A stretch of 64,000 bases of DNA from Nostoc sp. KVJ3 (GCF_026127265.1 NZ_WWFG01000002.1:992001-1056000), one strand, 5' to 3'. Shown: positions 35,659 through 44,734, counted from the first letter of the stretch. Numbers and translations are program-made. The notes: a model not told the origin generated them from the letters alone.

Positions 35659-36984
35659 ATGACTCGCCCCGAAAACCGCCCTACTCTCCCTGAAGTTCAC
35701 CGCAGTATTAGAATTCCTAATAGTAAAAGCTTTTGGCGTAAGATGCTGGCTTATGCAGGGCCAGGGTATCTGGTTTCAGTCGGATATATTGACCCTGGAA
35801 ATTGGGCAACAGATATCGCTGGGGGGTCGAAGTTTGGCTATACTTTATTGACAGTAATTTTGTTGTCAAACCTGATGGCAATATTGTTGCAATCCCTATG
35901 TGTGCGTTTAGGTGTTGCTACAGGACAAGATTTAGCACAGGCTTGTCGAGACTATTTCAGTCAAAGGGTGAGCTTTTGTTTGTGGGTATTGTGTGAGATT
36001 GCGATCGCAGCTTGCGATCTGGCAGAATTATTAGGTAGTGCGATCGCATTACAACTTTTATTTGGTATTCCTTTAATATGGGGCGTTTGCATCACAGCCC
36101 TGGATGTTCTGGTATTGCTATTTTTGCAACATAAAGGCTTTCGTTCTACAGAAGCCTTGGTAATAATGTTGGTAGCAACTGTAGGCTTCTGTTTTATAGC
36201 AGAAATTATCTTCTCCCATCCCGATATGGGAGGCATCATTTTTGGATATCTGCCCAAGGGAGAAATTTTACAGAATCCAGAAATGCTCTACATTGCCATT
36301 GGCATTTTAGGCGCAACAGTGATGCCTCATAACTTATATTTACACTCATCTATTGTACAAACACGCGATTGGCAACCAACTTCTCAAAAAAGATGGGAAG
36401 CAATTAAGTTTGGCACATTTGATTCAACTTTCGCTCTATCATTAGCACTGTTTATTAATTCAGCAATTTTAATTATATCTGCGGCGACATTTCATTTTTC
36501 GGGAAATCAGAATATAGCAGAAATTCAAGATGCTTACAAACTGCTTTCACCATTATTAGGAGTTAGTGCTGCTAGTGCTATTTTTGGCATTGCTTTACTT
36601 GCTTCCGGTCAAAGTTCAACACTGACTGCCACCCTCGCCGGACAGATTGTCATGGAAGGCTTTTTACAATTTCGTTTTCCATCCTGGTTACGGCGTTTAA
36701 TTACCCGTTTGCTTGCCATCATTCCCGCGTTGATTACAATTATTATCTTTGGGGAACGTAGCACAAGTAGCCTTATAGTTTTAAGTCAAGTTATCCTCAG
36801 TTTGCAGTTACCATTTGCAGTAATTCCTTTGGTGATATTTACAAGCGATCGCCGCTTAATGGGTGAGTTTGTAAATCCGTTATGGCTCAAATTTTTAGCT
36901 TGGGTAATTGCTATTATTATCGTTGGGTTAAATGTTTGGTTGCTATTACAAATTACTATAGATTGTTTAGCTTTTAATCTTTAA
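35659..36984 (+). CDS. mntH: Nramp-family divalent metal transporter
   Basis: A 441-residue inner-membrane transporter with about eleven helices. The metal-site motifs are DPGNWATD in helix 1 (GYIDPGNW) and MPHNLYLHSS in helix 6, with the family G-Q-S-S-T-L-T motif (ASGQSSTLTATLAGQIVMEGF) in helix 8. Nramp proteins import Mn(II), and to a lesser extent Fe(II), with protons. The gene follows the porin by 38 bases on the same strand and is probably in its operon, giving an outer- and inner-membrane import route. Cyanobacteria also use ABC-type MntABC, so this is likely a condition-specific system. Confidence 0.93.
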   Translation: MTRPENRPTLPEVHRSIRIPNSKSFWRKMLAYAGPGYLVSVGYIDPGNWATDIAGGSKFGYTLLTVILLSNLMAILLQSLCVRLGVATGQDLAQACRDYFSQRVSFCLWVLCEIAIAACDLAELLGSAIALQLLFGIPLIWGVCITALDVLVLLFLQHKGFRSTEALVIMLVATVGFCFIAEIIFSHPDMGGIIFGYLPKGEILQNPEMLYIAIGILGATVMPHNLYLHSSIVQTRDWQPTSQKRWEAIKFGTFDSTFALSLALFINSAILIISAATFHFSGNQNIAEIQDAYKLLSPLLGVSAASAIFGIALLASGQSSTLTATLAGQIVMEGFLQFRFPSWLRRLITRLLAIIPALITIIIFGERSTSSLIVLSQVILSLQLPFAVIPLVIFTSDRRLMGEFVNPLWLKFLAWVIAIIIVGLNVWLLLQITIDCLAFNL

Positions 36985-37643
36985 TAATAATTTGTTGAAC
37001 CACAGAGGCGCAGAGAACACAGAGAAAAGAGAAATTATTGCCCCAAAATTTTATTTTATCTACCTTGAAAGGGCTAGTCCTATAAGTCAATACAGTTCAG
37101 TTAAGGCTAAAACTCTTTGTCAAACTCAATTTTTTTAACGAACCGCATTCGCGTAGCGTCTCGTTAGAGAAGAACGCCAAGGACGCAGAGAGAAGAAAGA
37201 AATGCTTAATATCATGTCCGCTTGATTACTTATTAAACTCGAAGAACCCCACCCCGCCAAAGCTATGCTTTGTTTCCCCTCCCCTTACTAAGGCTACGGT
37301 GTACACACATCTCTGTAGAAACCCAAAATCGTTGGAGATCCCCCTAAATCCCCCTTAAAAAGGGGGACTTTAAGAGACTTTTGCCCCCCAATTTATCGGG
37401 GGGTTGGGGGGATAAAAAGCCTATGAGGCCACTCTCAAAGACTTGTGTGTACACCGTAGCTTTACTAAGGGGAGGGGTGCAATGACTGTGGGAATCATAA
37501 CTAATTACCCGAACATGATATAACTCAAGCGTATTGTGCTATAAGTAACTAGACGACATTAGTTTGTAGTGAAAACTAAAGTCTTCACTACAAACCTTTA
37601 ATTATTTACGCTGTTCTACTTATCTTGATATGGCTCCTGATGG
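36985..37643. other. Intergenic region with a 200-bp inverted-repeat element
   Basis: A 659-base gap between convergent genes. It contains dispersed GAACCACAGAGGCGCAGAG repeat pieces (37000-37030, 37140-37200), the element at 37278-37477 and an ACTAAAGTCTTCACTACAAA repeat (about 37570-37600) shared with 18440-18475. No gene was seen. Confidence 0.7.
37278..37477. repeat. 200-bp MITE-like element with 34-bp terminal repeats
   Basis: Ends at 37278-37311 and 37444-37477 are inverted copies matching at 32 of 34 positions (core GCTACGGTGTACACACA). The interior carries GATCCCCCTAAATCCCCCTT, AAAAAGGGGGACTTT and CCCCCCAATTTATCGGGGGG hairpins that also occur inside the element at 12526-12686, which has different ends. 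Confidence 0.8.
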
Positions 37644-40403
37644 TTAGCTTATTGACCACTTAGGTGGGTTAGCTATTGACCATTTAGGGGCAAATCCAGT
37701 TTTTACCCTTTGTCTAGCTTCAGGATGTTCAGCAAAGTGCTTCTTCATCGTATTGGGTGGAATTAGTCTTTTACCTTCACTAACAGTAAATACTGAGGCG
37801 GAGTTGGGGACAGCAATTGTGGGATTAAATACAGGATTCACATCCATAAAAATCCGCAGTTCTGAGAATTTATCCCCTTCTACACGAAAGATATCAAAAC
37901 AAGGAAGTGTAATAACTGAGCCATCTTTACGCCAGTAGGTAACATCCATTTCTACAAATACTACATCACCAACTTCCCAGATCATTTTGATGTCGTGATA
38001 AACAGCAGAAATACCACTAAAGAACGCGTCCGCAGATTTCTTAATTGCTGCTTTATCAAAACACACATCAAAGTTACCAAACTGATAAACTGGTGTGTCG
38101 GTAAAAAAGGTTATAAATCCTTCCGAATCAAACGCCTCACCTCTGGAGAATAAGCGCTTCACCAAGTCTGTTGTCGCACCTGGAAATTTTTCGGAAGTAG
38201 ATTTACTGGCATTAGCTGCTATTTGGCCATTAAAAACTGAAGTTTGTAATCTATTTTCTTGCTGCTCGGCAACAGTTTTTAAGTTCAAAACAATCTGCTT
38301 AACTGCTTCGGCAATGTTTTCTTGAATTTTTTGAGCAACCTTGCGACCCTCTTCATTATAAGGTTCCCAGTCCCAGGTATAGCTAATTACTAAAGGTTCA
38401 TGAGGATTATTACTAGCAGGACGGACAACTGCATTCACTCCCTGACCAATGAATAAAGGATTATTGACTAAGGTGTGTCGGATTTTTCCAGTTTTTTCAT
38501 TCCAAGTTATTTTTTCCTCAACTGTGATATTGAGAACTTTTATTTCCCGCAGTAGTCCATTGTCATATCTCTCAAGAATTTTGTAATTGTGAGCTTCTGG
38601 ATTGTAGCTGCCTGGGTTTTCAATGTTGTCCAGCAACACATTCCAAACAGTTGATAATGAAGCATTTACAGCACTGCTAAATGTAGCATAAACTCTTTCT
38701 GATATCTCTATCTGTTGAGAAGATTGAGAATTTAAAACAGCGAAATGTGTATTGTTTGCCATATTGTATTCCTTTTGTGCGTTAGCAAAATGTTGTTTAA
38801 CTGTGCGAGTAGCTTGGTTGAATTCTAATTGTTCTCCATTTGGCCCTTTACAGTAGAACAATGCCCAACCTTCTAATTCACCAAAGTCTTCTTCTGGTTG
38901 ACGATCTGCATTTAATGAATCTGGCTCTTGCCAAAATTTAGAAGAATTATATTTGAGGGCAACTTTTCTTCTTTCTTCTTCAGATTTTACTCGAATTACG
39001 CGATTACAAACAACATTTTTCATCCCGCGTATTTGGCACTCATCTTCTAAGATATTGGCGAAAACATTCAAGTCTACATCATCTTTTACGTGAAAAGATA
39101 GATGCATAGCATTTACATGACCAATGTGGGAAGGAATGCGTGCAACAGATGAATTATGGGGATTTTGTGTTGCTGCATCTCGAAAATAAATCAGTTCGAT
39201 GCAGGTATTACCAAAGGAGATAAATTTAATATCTAGGGCTTCTTTCGCATCCCTAAGACTGGGGATACCAAAAGTTTTGAGGTCAACTCCTTGAGCTAAT
39301 GCATCCAACTCTTCTTTTTGAAAAAGAGTGTTTTGCATTGCATCACCCATGAGATTATTTTCTACAACAACTATTTTCCCTCCTAACACCTCTGTGTAAA
39401 ATTCAAGGGATTTTTCCATGTCTTGAACTGTAACCCCGATGTGTTGCACCCCTTGGAGGTAATGACCTAATCCAGGCTTAACAGCTTCTTTACCGTTCAT
39501 GAGAGAAACTATATCTAACTTTAATTGATTGGTTGCTCCTACTTTCACAATCAAATCTGCAACATTAGAACTCCATTGACCTGCTAGAGTCAATTTACCG
39601 TTATAGACAAAGGTGTAAGCACTGCGTTCTGGCAATGGTAAAATCTGCTTCACATATTTAGCTAAGTCTTTGAAAGCAGCAGCGTACTCTGGAGAAGCAA
39701 AGAATGCTTCCATTTTGAGAGGATTCTCAAAGGCAATTTCAAACGCCGCTTGATACTGTTTATCTAATGGTTCTAAATGGGATACCCCAGTAATATTTGG
39801 GCGGGAATTGTCTATTTCATCAAACAAATGCAGTCGAAATTTGAGGACTGCATCACTTTGAAGAATTGTTGGAGTAAAATAACCTGTCAAATGTTGGCGA
39901 AAGGCTGCTAGATTTACATCATCAGCTTTTTTGACCATGACATGGAATTTTAACCCGTCTACCTTACCGTTTGGTTCTCCTGTGGGGATGCCATCAATAA
40001 AGGTTTGGGAATTGCCATAGTTGGTGTTGTAGCCAACTGCTTTACTAAATAAGTTATGCTCGTCAGCAATCACAGGATCTGACGATTGAAAAAAAGCTTG
40101 GCGATCGCTTTCTGTCTCAAAGGTTAACTCTGCAATGCCATCACATTGGTCTTCTGGCTGATATGTGTAATCAATCCCTGGAACCCTTGGCCACAAACTA
40201 CCATCATGATTATTAGCCAGGTGAAATTGCCAATATTGGTGCTGACCTGGTAATCTGGCACAGAGAGGCCCATGTACATTTCTCCAGTAATCGTCAAAAA
40301 GCTCTAAGGAAATTCCTTTTCTTTTCCATAAGAGAACATAGAAGGCTACTTTGCCACCTCGATCTCGGATTGCATAATTAGCTTTTTCTGTTGCTGCGTT
40401 CAT
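37644..40403 (-). CDS. Five-domain fusion: EthD-EthD-glyoxalase-SRPBCC-SnoaL
   Basis: A 919-residue protein with domains in this order. Residues about 15-260 are two EthD units (YWRNVHGPLCARLPGQHQYW; KFHVMVKKADDV), with a helical tail to about 310. Residues about 318-540 are a VOC/glyoxalase domain (VQHIGVTVQDMEKSLEFYTE ... IELIYF ... HLSFHV ... EQLEFNQ), which keeps plausible H-E-H-E metal ligands. Residues about 550-715 are an SRPBCC/DUF1857-like lipocalin-type pocket (ERVYATFSSAVNASLSTVWN). Residues about 760-890 are a SnoaL/NTF2-like domain closely similar to the free protein at 43769-44167. These families are accessory oxygenases, cyclases or isomerases acting on small aromatic or polyketide-like ligands. 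No signal peptide is seen. The C-terminus has a short duplication (PKWSIANPPKWSIS). The overall reaction is unknown and the architecture seems unusual. Confidence 0.85.
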   Translation of the reverse strand: MNAATEKANYAIRDRGGKVAFYVLLWKRKGISLELFDDYWRNVHGPLCARLPGQHQYWQFHLANNHDGSLWPRVPGIDYTYQPEDQCDGIAELTFETESDRQAFFQSSDPVIADEHNLFSKAVGYNTNYGNSQTFIDGIPTGEPNGKVDGLKFHVMVKKADDVNLAAFRQHLTGYFTPTILQSDAVLKFRLHLFDEIDNSRPNITGVSHLEPLDKQYQAAFEIAFENPLKMEAFFASPEYAAAFKDLAKYVKQILPLPERSAYTFVYNGKLTLAGQWSSNVADLIVKVGATNQLKLDIVSLMNGKEAVKPGLGHYLQGVQHIGVTVQDMEKSLEFYTEVLGGKIVVVENNLMGDAMQNTLFQKEELDALAQGVDLKTFGIPSLRDAKEALDIKFISFGNTCIELIYFRDAATQNPHNSSVARIPSHIGHVNAMHLSFHVKDDVDLNVFANILEDECQIRGMKNVVCNRVIRVKSEEERRKVALKYNSSKFWQEPDSLNADRQPEEDFGELEGWALFYCKGPNGEQLEFNQATRTVKQHFANAQKEYNMANNTHFAVLNSQSSQQIEISERVYATFSSAVNASLSTVWNVLLDNIENPGSYNPEAHNYKILERYDNGLLREIKVLNITVEEKITWNEKTGKIRHTLVNNPLFIGQGVNAVVRPASNNPHEPLVISYTWDWEPYNEEGRKVAQKIQENIAEAVKQIVLNLKTVAEQQENRLQTSVFNGQIAANASKSTSEKFPGATTDLVKRLFSRGEAFDSEGFITFFTDTPVYQFGNFDVCFDKAAIKKSADAFFSGISAVYHDIKMIWEVGDVVFVEMDVTYWRKDGSVITLPCFDIFRVEGDKFSELRIFMDVNPVFNPTIAVPNSASVFTVSEGKRLIPPNTMKKHFAEHPEARQRVKTGFAPKWSIANPPKWSIS

Positions 40404-40464
40404 TGCAGATATCCTTGATTCAACACTACTCTGATTAAAAATCTCATTTAGCTTGCCGAAGCAG

Positions 40465-40490
40465 CTGACTTTTCACAATAAGTTCTCAAA
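40465..40490 (-). promoter_or_regulatory. Motif shared with the ScyD/E-like gene upstream region
   Basis: CTGACTTTTCACAATAAG and TCAAA within this 26-bp block match 46719-46744 at 23 of 26 positions. Both copies lie upstream of a minus-strand gene in the same orientation (about 60 and 50 bases before the start codons). A second, inverted copy of part of the motif next to 46744 means it may instead be a repeat end. Confidence 0.4.
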
Positions 40491-40531
40491 CCACTAGCTG
40501 GCGAAATTAAATATGCATTATCCAGAACCCT

Positions 40532-40562
40532 TGTAGAGACGTAGCACTGCTACGTCTCTACA
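40532..40562. repeat. Perfect 15-bp-arm palindrome
   Basis: TGTAGAGACGTAGCA and TGCTACGTCTCTACA flank a single base. It belongs to the TGTAGAGACG...CGTCTCTACA palindromes scattered in Nostoc-type genomes; a related fragment is at about 56430-56455. Confidence 0.75.
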
Positions 40563-40729
40563 TTTGCATACAGGCTGTAATCTCCAGTTTTGTTGGGAAG
40601 GTTGTCTTAAGTAAGGAAACTAATATTACTAAGGCATTAGTTGAGTTTAGCGATCGCTCTATCCAACCTACAATTCTTCTTCACTTACTAAAAACCCGCT
40701 ATGCTGTTACTGTAGTTGCCCGATGAAAA

Positions 40730-41203
40730 CTAGAGGATTTCCACGCCATATTTAGGGCCTACTTCACGCATCTTTCTAATTTGCTCTTCGAGAGGTATAG
40801 GTACGGGCGTATCTTTGTCTTTCACGAGATAGCCTACTTCCTCAAAAAAGTTTTCCAGCCCCGCAGGAATAGCTGTTGTGAAAGTTCTTGCCGGTGTCGT
40901 ACCTACATTTTTAAAGGAATGAGGAATGCCTTTAGGTGCATGAACAAAGCTACCAGCTGACAAAACTATATTTTGATCTCCAACCTGGAATAATAATTCC
41001 CCTTCCAGAATATAGAAAGTTTCATCTTCCCGATGATGAATGTGAGGTGGAGATCCATGTTGGGGTGGAATGAAAAACTCAAATGTTGAATAAGCTCCGC
41101 CAGTATCTTCACTAACTGCTTTAAAAGTATATGTGTCTCCCACAACCGAGTAAACAAGACCTTCACCTGCTGGTGACACTACTGGGTTAGTACTGCTTAC
41201 CAA
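40730..41203 (-). CDS. Cupin-domain protein
   Basis: A 157-residue single cupin. The metal-site motif 1 reads PPHIHHREDETFYILEGE (His-His-Glu ligands, about 53-70), and motif 2 is PKGIPHSFKNVG (His, about 90-101). This is the quercetinase-like cupin_2 type that binds one metal and may act as a dioxygenase, isomerase or cyclase. The start codon is TTG at 41203, supported by AAGGAG seven or eight bases upstream. It sits among EthD, SDR and epoxide-hydrolase-like genes on the same strand, about 120 bases after the hydrolase gene, which suggests a shared small-molecule pathway. Confidence 0.88.
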   Translation of the reverse strand: MVSSTNPVVSPAGEGLVYSVVGDTYTFKAVSEDTGGAYSTFEFFIPPQHGSPPHIHHREDETFYILEGELLFQVGDQNIVLSAGSFVHAPKGIPHSFKNVGTTPARTFTTAIPAGLENFFEEVGYLVKDKDTPVPIPLEEQIRKMREVGPKYGVEIL

Positions 41204-41326
41204 TGTATTTCTCCTTATATCTGCTAAAATCCTTCAAAATGTAAATTGCTCGCAAGTGCTAGGCATATTACATATTCACAAGTAGTTTTTAAACCCCCGC
41301 ACTGTGCAGGGGTAAGAAACCTAGAA

Positions 41327-42235
41327 TTAAGATTTGTAATCTTCGCCAAAGAACTGGAGTAGCTGTTCAACCAGGAACTCTGGACGTTCTTCAGGAATAA
41401 AATGTCCGCAGCCTTCAATGACTGTACCGCGAACATCCTCGGCTACAGACTGCATCGCCTTAATTGGGCGATCGCCTAAACCATGAGAGGCTCCTAGAGC
41501 GAGTACAGGCATTTTAAGTTTCGTCTTGGCATTTTCTTTATTTTGTTGCACTGACTCATAAATAGCGCGGTAAAGTCCCAGAGAACTGCGTACTGCTCCT
41601 GGTGCAGAATACCAACGAACATACTCGTCGATCTCAGCCTCAGAGATGCCAGACGGGTTATAAGAAAACTTATTGAAAAAGTAAGAAATGAATATCCGTT
41701 CTCTACCTGCAATCAGTGCCTCTGGCAAATCGGGTACAGCATTAAAGTTAAAATGCCAAATTCCGCCACCTTGTCGAGAGGTTTCTGAAGAATATCCAGC
41801 TAAGTCTTCCCAACCGAATCCCGGAAGCGTTGCATCAAGATTCACAAATCTACGTACATCTTCTGGATGAGCAGACGCGTAGGCGTAGTTTACTGGCGCA
41901 CCCCAATCAGACCCAACCAAGAAAACCCGCTCAAAACCGAGAGAATGAACTAATTGGTAAATATCTTCAGCTTCGGTACGGCTATCGTAGCCAACAGCCG
42001 GCTTAGAAGAGTCACCAAAACCACGGATGTCAACTGCAATCACTGTATAATGTTCGGCTAAGGCTGGCATAACTTTGTGCCATTGATACCAAGTATGCGG
42101 CCAACCATGTAACAGAACTATAGGATCGCCTTTGCCACCTATTACGTAGTGCAGACGTATGCCGTTAACAAAAGCATATTGATGGGTAAATTTTTCTTCG
42201 AGAGTCGTTTTGATATCTGCTAAATAACTTGTCAT
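41327..42235 (-). CDS. Alpha/beta hydrolase, epoxide-hydrolase/dehalogenase-like
   Basis: A 302-residue alpha/beta-hydrolase. The oxyanion motif HGWP is at 43-46, the nucleophile is Asp110 in VGSDWGAP, and the catalytic His is near 278 in GCGHFIPEERPE. An aspartate rather than serine nucleophile is typical of epoxide hydrolases and haloalkane/haloacetate dehalogenases; the HGWP motif favours epoxide hydrolase. The cap domain (about 135-220) includes tyrosines that could polarise the epoxide. It is cytoplasmic, with no signal peptide. Its position between a cupin and an SDR gene on the same strand suggests that it processes an oxygenated intermediate of the local pathway. Confidence 0.88.
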   Translation of the reverse strand: MTSYLADIKTTLEEKFTHQYAFVNGIRLHYVIGGKGDPIVLLHGWPHTWYQWHKVMPALAEHYTVIAVDIRGFGDSSKPAVGYDSRTEAEDIYQLVHSLGFERVFLVGSDWGAPVNYAYASAHPEDVRRFVNLDATLPGFGWEDLAGYSSETSRQGGGIWHFNFNAVPDLPEALIAGRERIFISYFFNKFSYNPSGISEAEIDEYVRWYSAPGAVRSSLGLYRAIYESVQQNKENAKTKLKMPVLALGASHGLGDRPIKAMQSVAEDVRGTVIEGCGHFIPEERPEFLVEQLLQFFGEDYKS

Positions 42236-42502
42236 CTTTGTACCTTCGTGTAAAAGTGCGTTGATGTCTTGTTCGCGAGACTCTGGTAAGCAGCTTTTGG
42301 AACTTCCTGAGTTTTTTTGGTTGCTCTGATTGATACAACCACTGTCAATACTGCGTAGGTTTTGGAATTTCTTGGTTGAGGTAAGCAGGGGGAGCAGGGG
42401 GAGAAATGGAGGCAGGGGAAGAGTTTTGCCTCCCCTGCTTATCCGAGCAGTATTGCAACCACTGTCACTTCTAGGCTTCTGTCAGAAATGTAGGTAAGCA
42501 AA

Positions 42503-43306
42503 TTAGTTGATTGCTGCTACACCTCCACCATCAACCCGAATATTTGCGCCGTTAATGTAATCTGCAAGGGGACTTGCCAAGTATGCAATCATATTTGCTA
42601 TTTCCTCTGGTCGTCCCAGACGACCAGTTGGATTAGGCCAATACTCTTCCATAGCGTGCTTTTCAATCTCTGGCCACTCTTTACCCCATCCTTTATGAAG
42701 AGCAATTTGATGAAAAATATTCTTTGCTCCTTCAGTTGCAATCAGGCCAGGACTCACTGAATTGACTGTAATCCCTGTTTGAAATAAGTCCTTTGCAAGA
42801 CTCACAGTTAGATTTAAAGTTGCGGCTTTTGTCGCTTGATAGTCAGGCAAAGATGCATTAGGCTGAGTGGCTAATCCGCTAGCAATCTGGATAATCCGTC
42901 CCCAACCTAGCTGCTTCATTCGGGGTAAAAGAAGCTGAATTACGCGCACCATAGAAATCACATTAGCGTTATAGACTTCTGCCCATTCCTCTGGTTTGCT
43001 AGTAATCCAGTTGCGATCTTCGTATGAGCCAGCATTATTGACCAATATATCAACACCATCAAGAGTTGATAGTATTTTTTCCGCAACTTGATTTGCACCT
43101 TCATTGGTTCCCAAATCTCCAATAGCAACAAAAGCTTGTCCGCCATCGTTGCTAATCTCTTGAGCCACTTTATTGGCTTGCTCTTGTTTTCGTCCGTGGA
43201 TGACAACGATCGCACCTTCTTTTGCTAAAGCCTTTGCGATCGCAGCACCAATCCCACTACTGCTACCAGTAACAAGAACTCGCTTATTACGTAAATGTAA
43301 ATCCAT
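42503..43306 (-). CDS. Short-chain dehydrogenase/reductase
   Basis: A 267-residue classical SDR. The NAD(P)-binding motif TGSSSGIG is near residues 13-20, with the following RKQEQ suggesting NADP preference. DILVNNAGSYE carries the NNAG motif, and the catalytic residues are Ser (IASGL, about 142) with YQATK (Tyr-x-x-x-Lys, about 155-159). The C-terminus NGANIRVDGGG is typical. It reduces or oxidises a carbonyl/alcohol of unknown identity. It is the first gene of a loose minus-strand run with the hydrolase and cupin genes, and its upstream 460-base gap is shared with the divergent SnoaL gene. Confidence 0.9.
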   Translation of the reverse strand: MDLHLRNKRVLVTGSSSGIGAAIAKALAKEGAIVVIHGRKQEQANKVAQEISNDGGQAFVAIGDLGTNEGANQVAEKILSTLDGVDILVNNAGSYEDRNWITSKPEEWAEVYNANVISMVRVIQLLLPRMKQLGWGRIIQIASGLATQPNASLPDYQATKAATLNLTVSLAKDLFQTGITVNSVSPGLIATEGAKNIFHQIALHKGWGKEWPEIEKHAMEEYWPNPTGRLGRPEEIANMIAYLASPLADYINGANIRVDGGGVAAIN

Positions 43307-43768
43307 GAACTTACCTCATGGTTGTATTTTTTGTGTACTTTGTAAATTTCACATACACTCAGTTTGTCTATTTTTTCAGAATAAGACCAGCAAAGTTCAG
43401 TATTTTAAGAATAAACTTATAATATTTTATTACCAAATCTTAAAAAGAAGTTTCAAATCCTGCTCTATCCTTTGCTAAGTCATACTTCTAAAAATTAGAT
43501 TAAAAGGATTTTAAATTTAATCCCGATAAAATATTTTTCAGACATAATTTTGATTCCATTCACTTAGAAGATGGCAATTCTTGTTACCAAGAAAACTAAA
43601 TTTGTCTCTGTATGAAAACACATCTTTAAATAATCTCCCAAAAAAATAATATATTTTCGTTTTTATTAAACACAAAAGCCTAAAATATTTCTTAAAACTA
43701 TGAACTTAGCTTGTAGAATATTTAGAAAATAGGCAAACTAAATTTGCTTCTTAATTACGAAAATTAAA
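43307..43768. other. AT-rich divergent promoter region
   Basis: A 462-base gap between the divergent SDR and SnoaL genes. It is very AT-rich. No repeat or specific operator was recognised. Confidence 0.5.
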
Positions 43769-44167
43769 ATGTCTAACTTAGTAGCAAAATCAACCAAAAC
43801 TCAAATCCTTAAAGACCTATTTGAAGCACTTGAATCCGGTACAGTGACTCCCATCCAATCATCAGAAAAATATGTTAATTTTCTCACGGAAAGCGCCAAA
43901 TTTAGATTTGGTAACTTTGATGCTTTAGTTGGGCATAAAGCTATCAAAGACTCTCTAGTTAATTTTTGCCAACAGGTAAAAAGTATATATCACGACATCA
44001 AGCGAGAGTGGGAAATTGGAGACGTGGTGTTCTTGGATATGGAAGTTACTTACTACCGCCTTGATGGTGTTAGTGTGACACTTCCTGTAATGGATTTCTT
44101 TCAATTTAAAGGTGATTTAATTGAAGAACTACAAATTTTTATGGATATCAATCCAGTATTTACCTAA
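43769..44167 (+). CDS. SnoaL-like (NTF2-fold) protein
   Basis: A 132-residue cone-shaped NTF2-like protein. From residue 45 onward it closely parallels the last domain of the five-domain fusion: FRFGNFDALVGHKAIKDSL and YHDIKREWEIGDVVFLDMEV match FGNFDVCFDKAAIKKSA and YHDIKMIWEVGDVVFVEMDV, and both end LQIFMDINPVF / LRIFMDVNPVF. The SnoaL family contains polyketide cyclases, isomerases and small-ligand-binding proteins; the pocket chemistry here is not known. It is the only plus-strand gene between 37.6 and 62.7 kb, and has its own terminator. Confidence 0.87.
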   Translation: MSNLVAKSTKTQILKDLFEALESGTVTPIQSSEKYVNFLTESAKFRFGNFDALVGHKAIKDSLVNFCQQVKSIYHDIKREWEIGDVVFLDMEVTYYRLDGVSVTLPVMDFFQFKGDLIEELQIFMDINPVFT

Positions 44168-44306
44168 ATTGGTATTAGGAAAGGATAAAAAGGTTAAAAT
44201 AGAAATAGGGTGCTAACTTCATCAGTTTCACCCCTTCAGCATCTTACTAATTGCTTAATCCTAATTATAGCCAATTCTTAAGTATGCATAACTCATATTT
44301 CCCAAT

Positions 44307-44345
44307 AATCTCAGCCAGTATTAATTATTGGCTGAGATTTTTTGG
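44307..44345 (+). terminator. Intrinsic terminator of the SnoaL gene
   Basis: AATCTCAGCCA and TGGCTGAGATT form a perfect 11-bp stem around an 11-base loop, followed by TTTTT. It lies 140 bases after the SnoaL stop codon. Confidence 0.7.
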
Positions 44346-44613
44346 CAAAGAGTATAAAAGGCAACTATTAAAACAATTTGTTTGTAATTGATAATTCGTA
44401 ATTAAAGACTGTAACATAAAGGTATTTATACCAGTTCTTTATGAAGATGCACATAATAAGTCCCCCCAACACATCGGGGAGACAGCGTAGCCGGGGGGTA
44501 AATATATGCAGCTTCACAAAGAAACGGTATTACACCCCGGCTGAAACAAAGCCACACATAGATAAATGTGAGTGAGCCTCTAACTGGAGTTGGGGAAGTG
44601 AACCCTAAAACGT

Positions 44614-44719
44614 TATAGCGGTTCTCATTTATGTGAGGTACACCCGTAGGGGCGATTCATGAATTGCCCCTACACCTTACGAGATGATGTTGTACCACAT
44701 TTGAATGGGAACCGCTATA
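44614..44719. mobile_element. 106-bp MITE-like element, copy 1
   Basis: It starts TATAGCGGTT and ends AACCGCTATA and is a long imperfect palindrome around TAGGGGCGATTCATGAATTG. An inverted copy of exactly the same length lies at 63213-63318. Confidence 0.8.
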
Positions 44720-44734
44720 GTCATTACGAATTAC

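Larger units (their letters stand above)
40404..40729. other. Intergenic region with palindrome and shared upstream motif
   Basis: A 326-base gap between the cupin gene and the five-domain fusion. It holds a conserved motif at 40465-40490 and a perfect palindrome at 40532-40562; otherwise nothing was recognised. Confidence 0.6.
44168..44734. other. Intergenic region with terminator and 106-bp MITE-like element
   Basis: A 567-base gap between convergent genes. It holds the terminator at 44307-44345 and the element at 44614-44719; a repeat fragment (CCCCCCAACACATCGGGGAG) lies near 44463-44482. No gene was seen. Confidence 0.65.
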
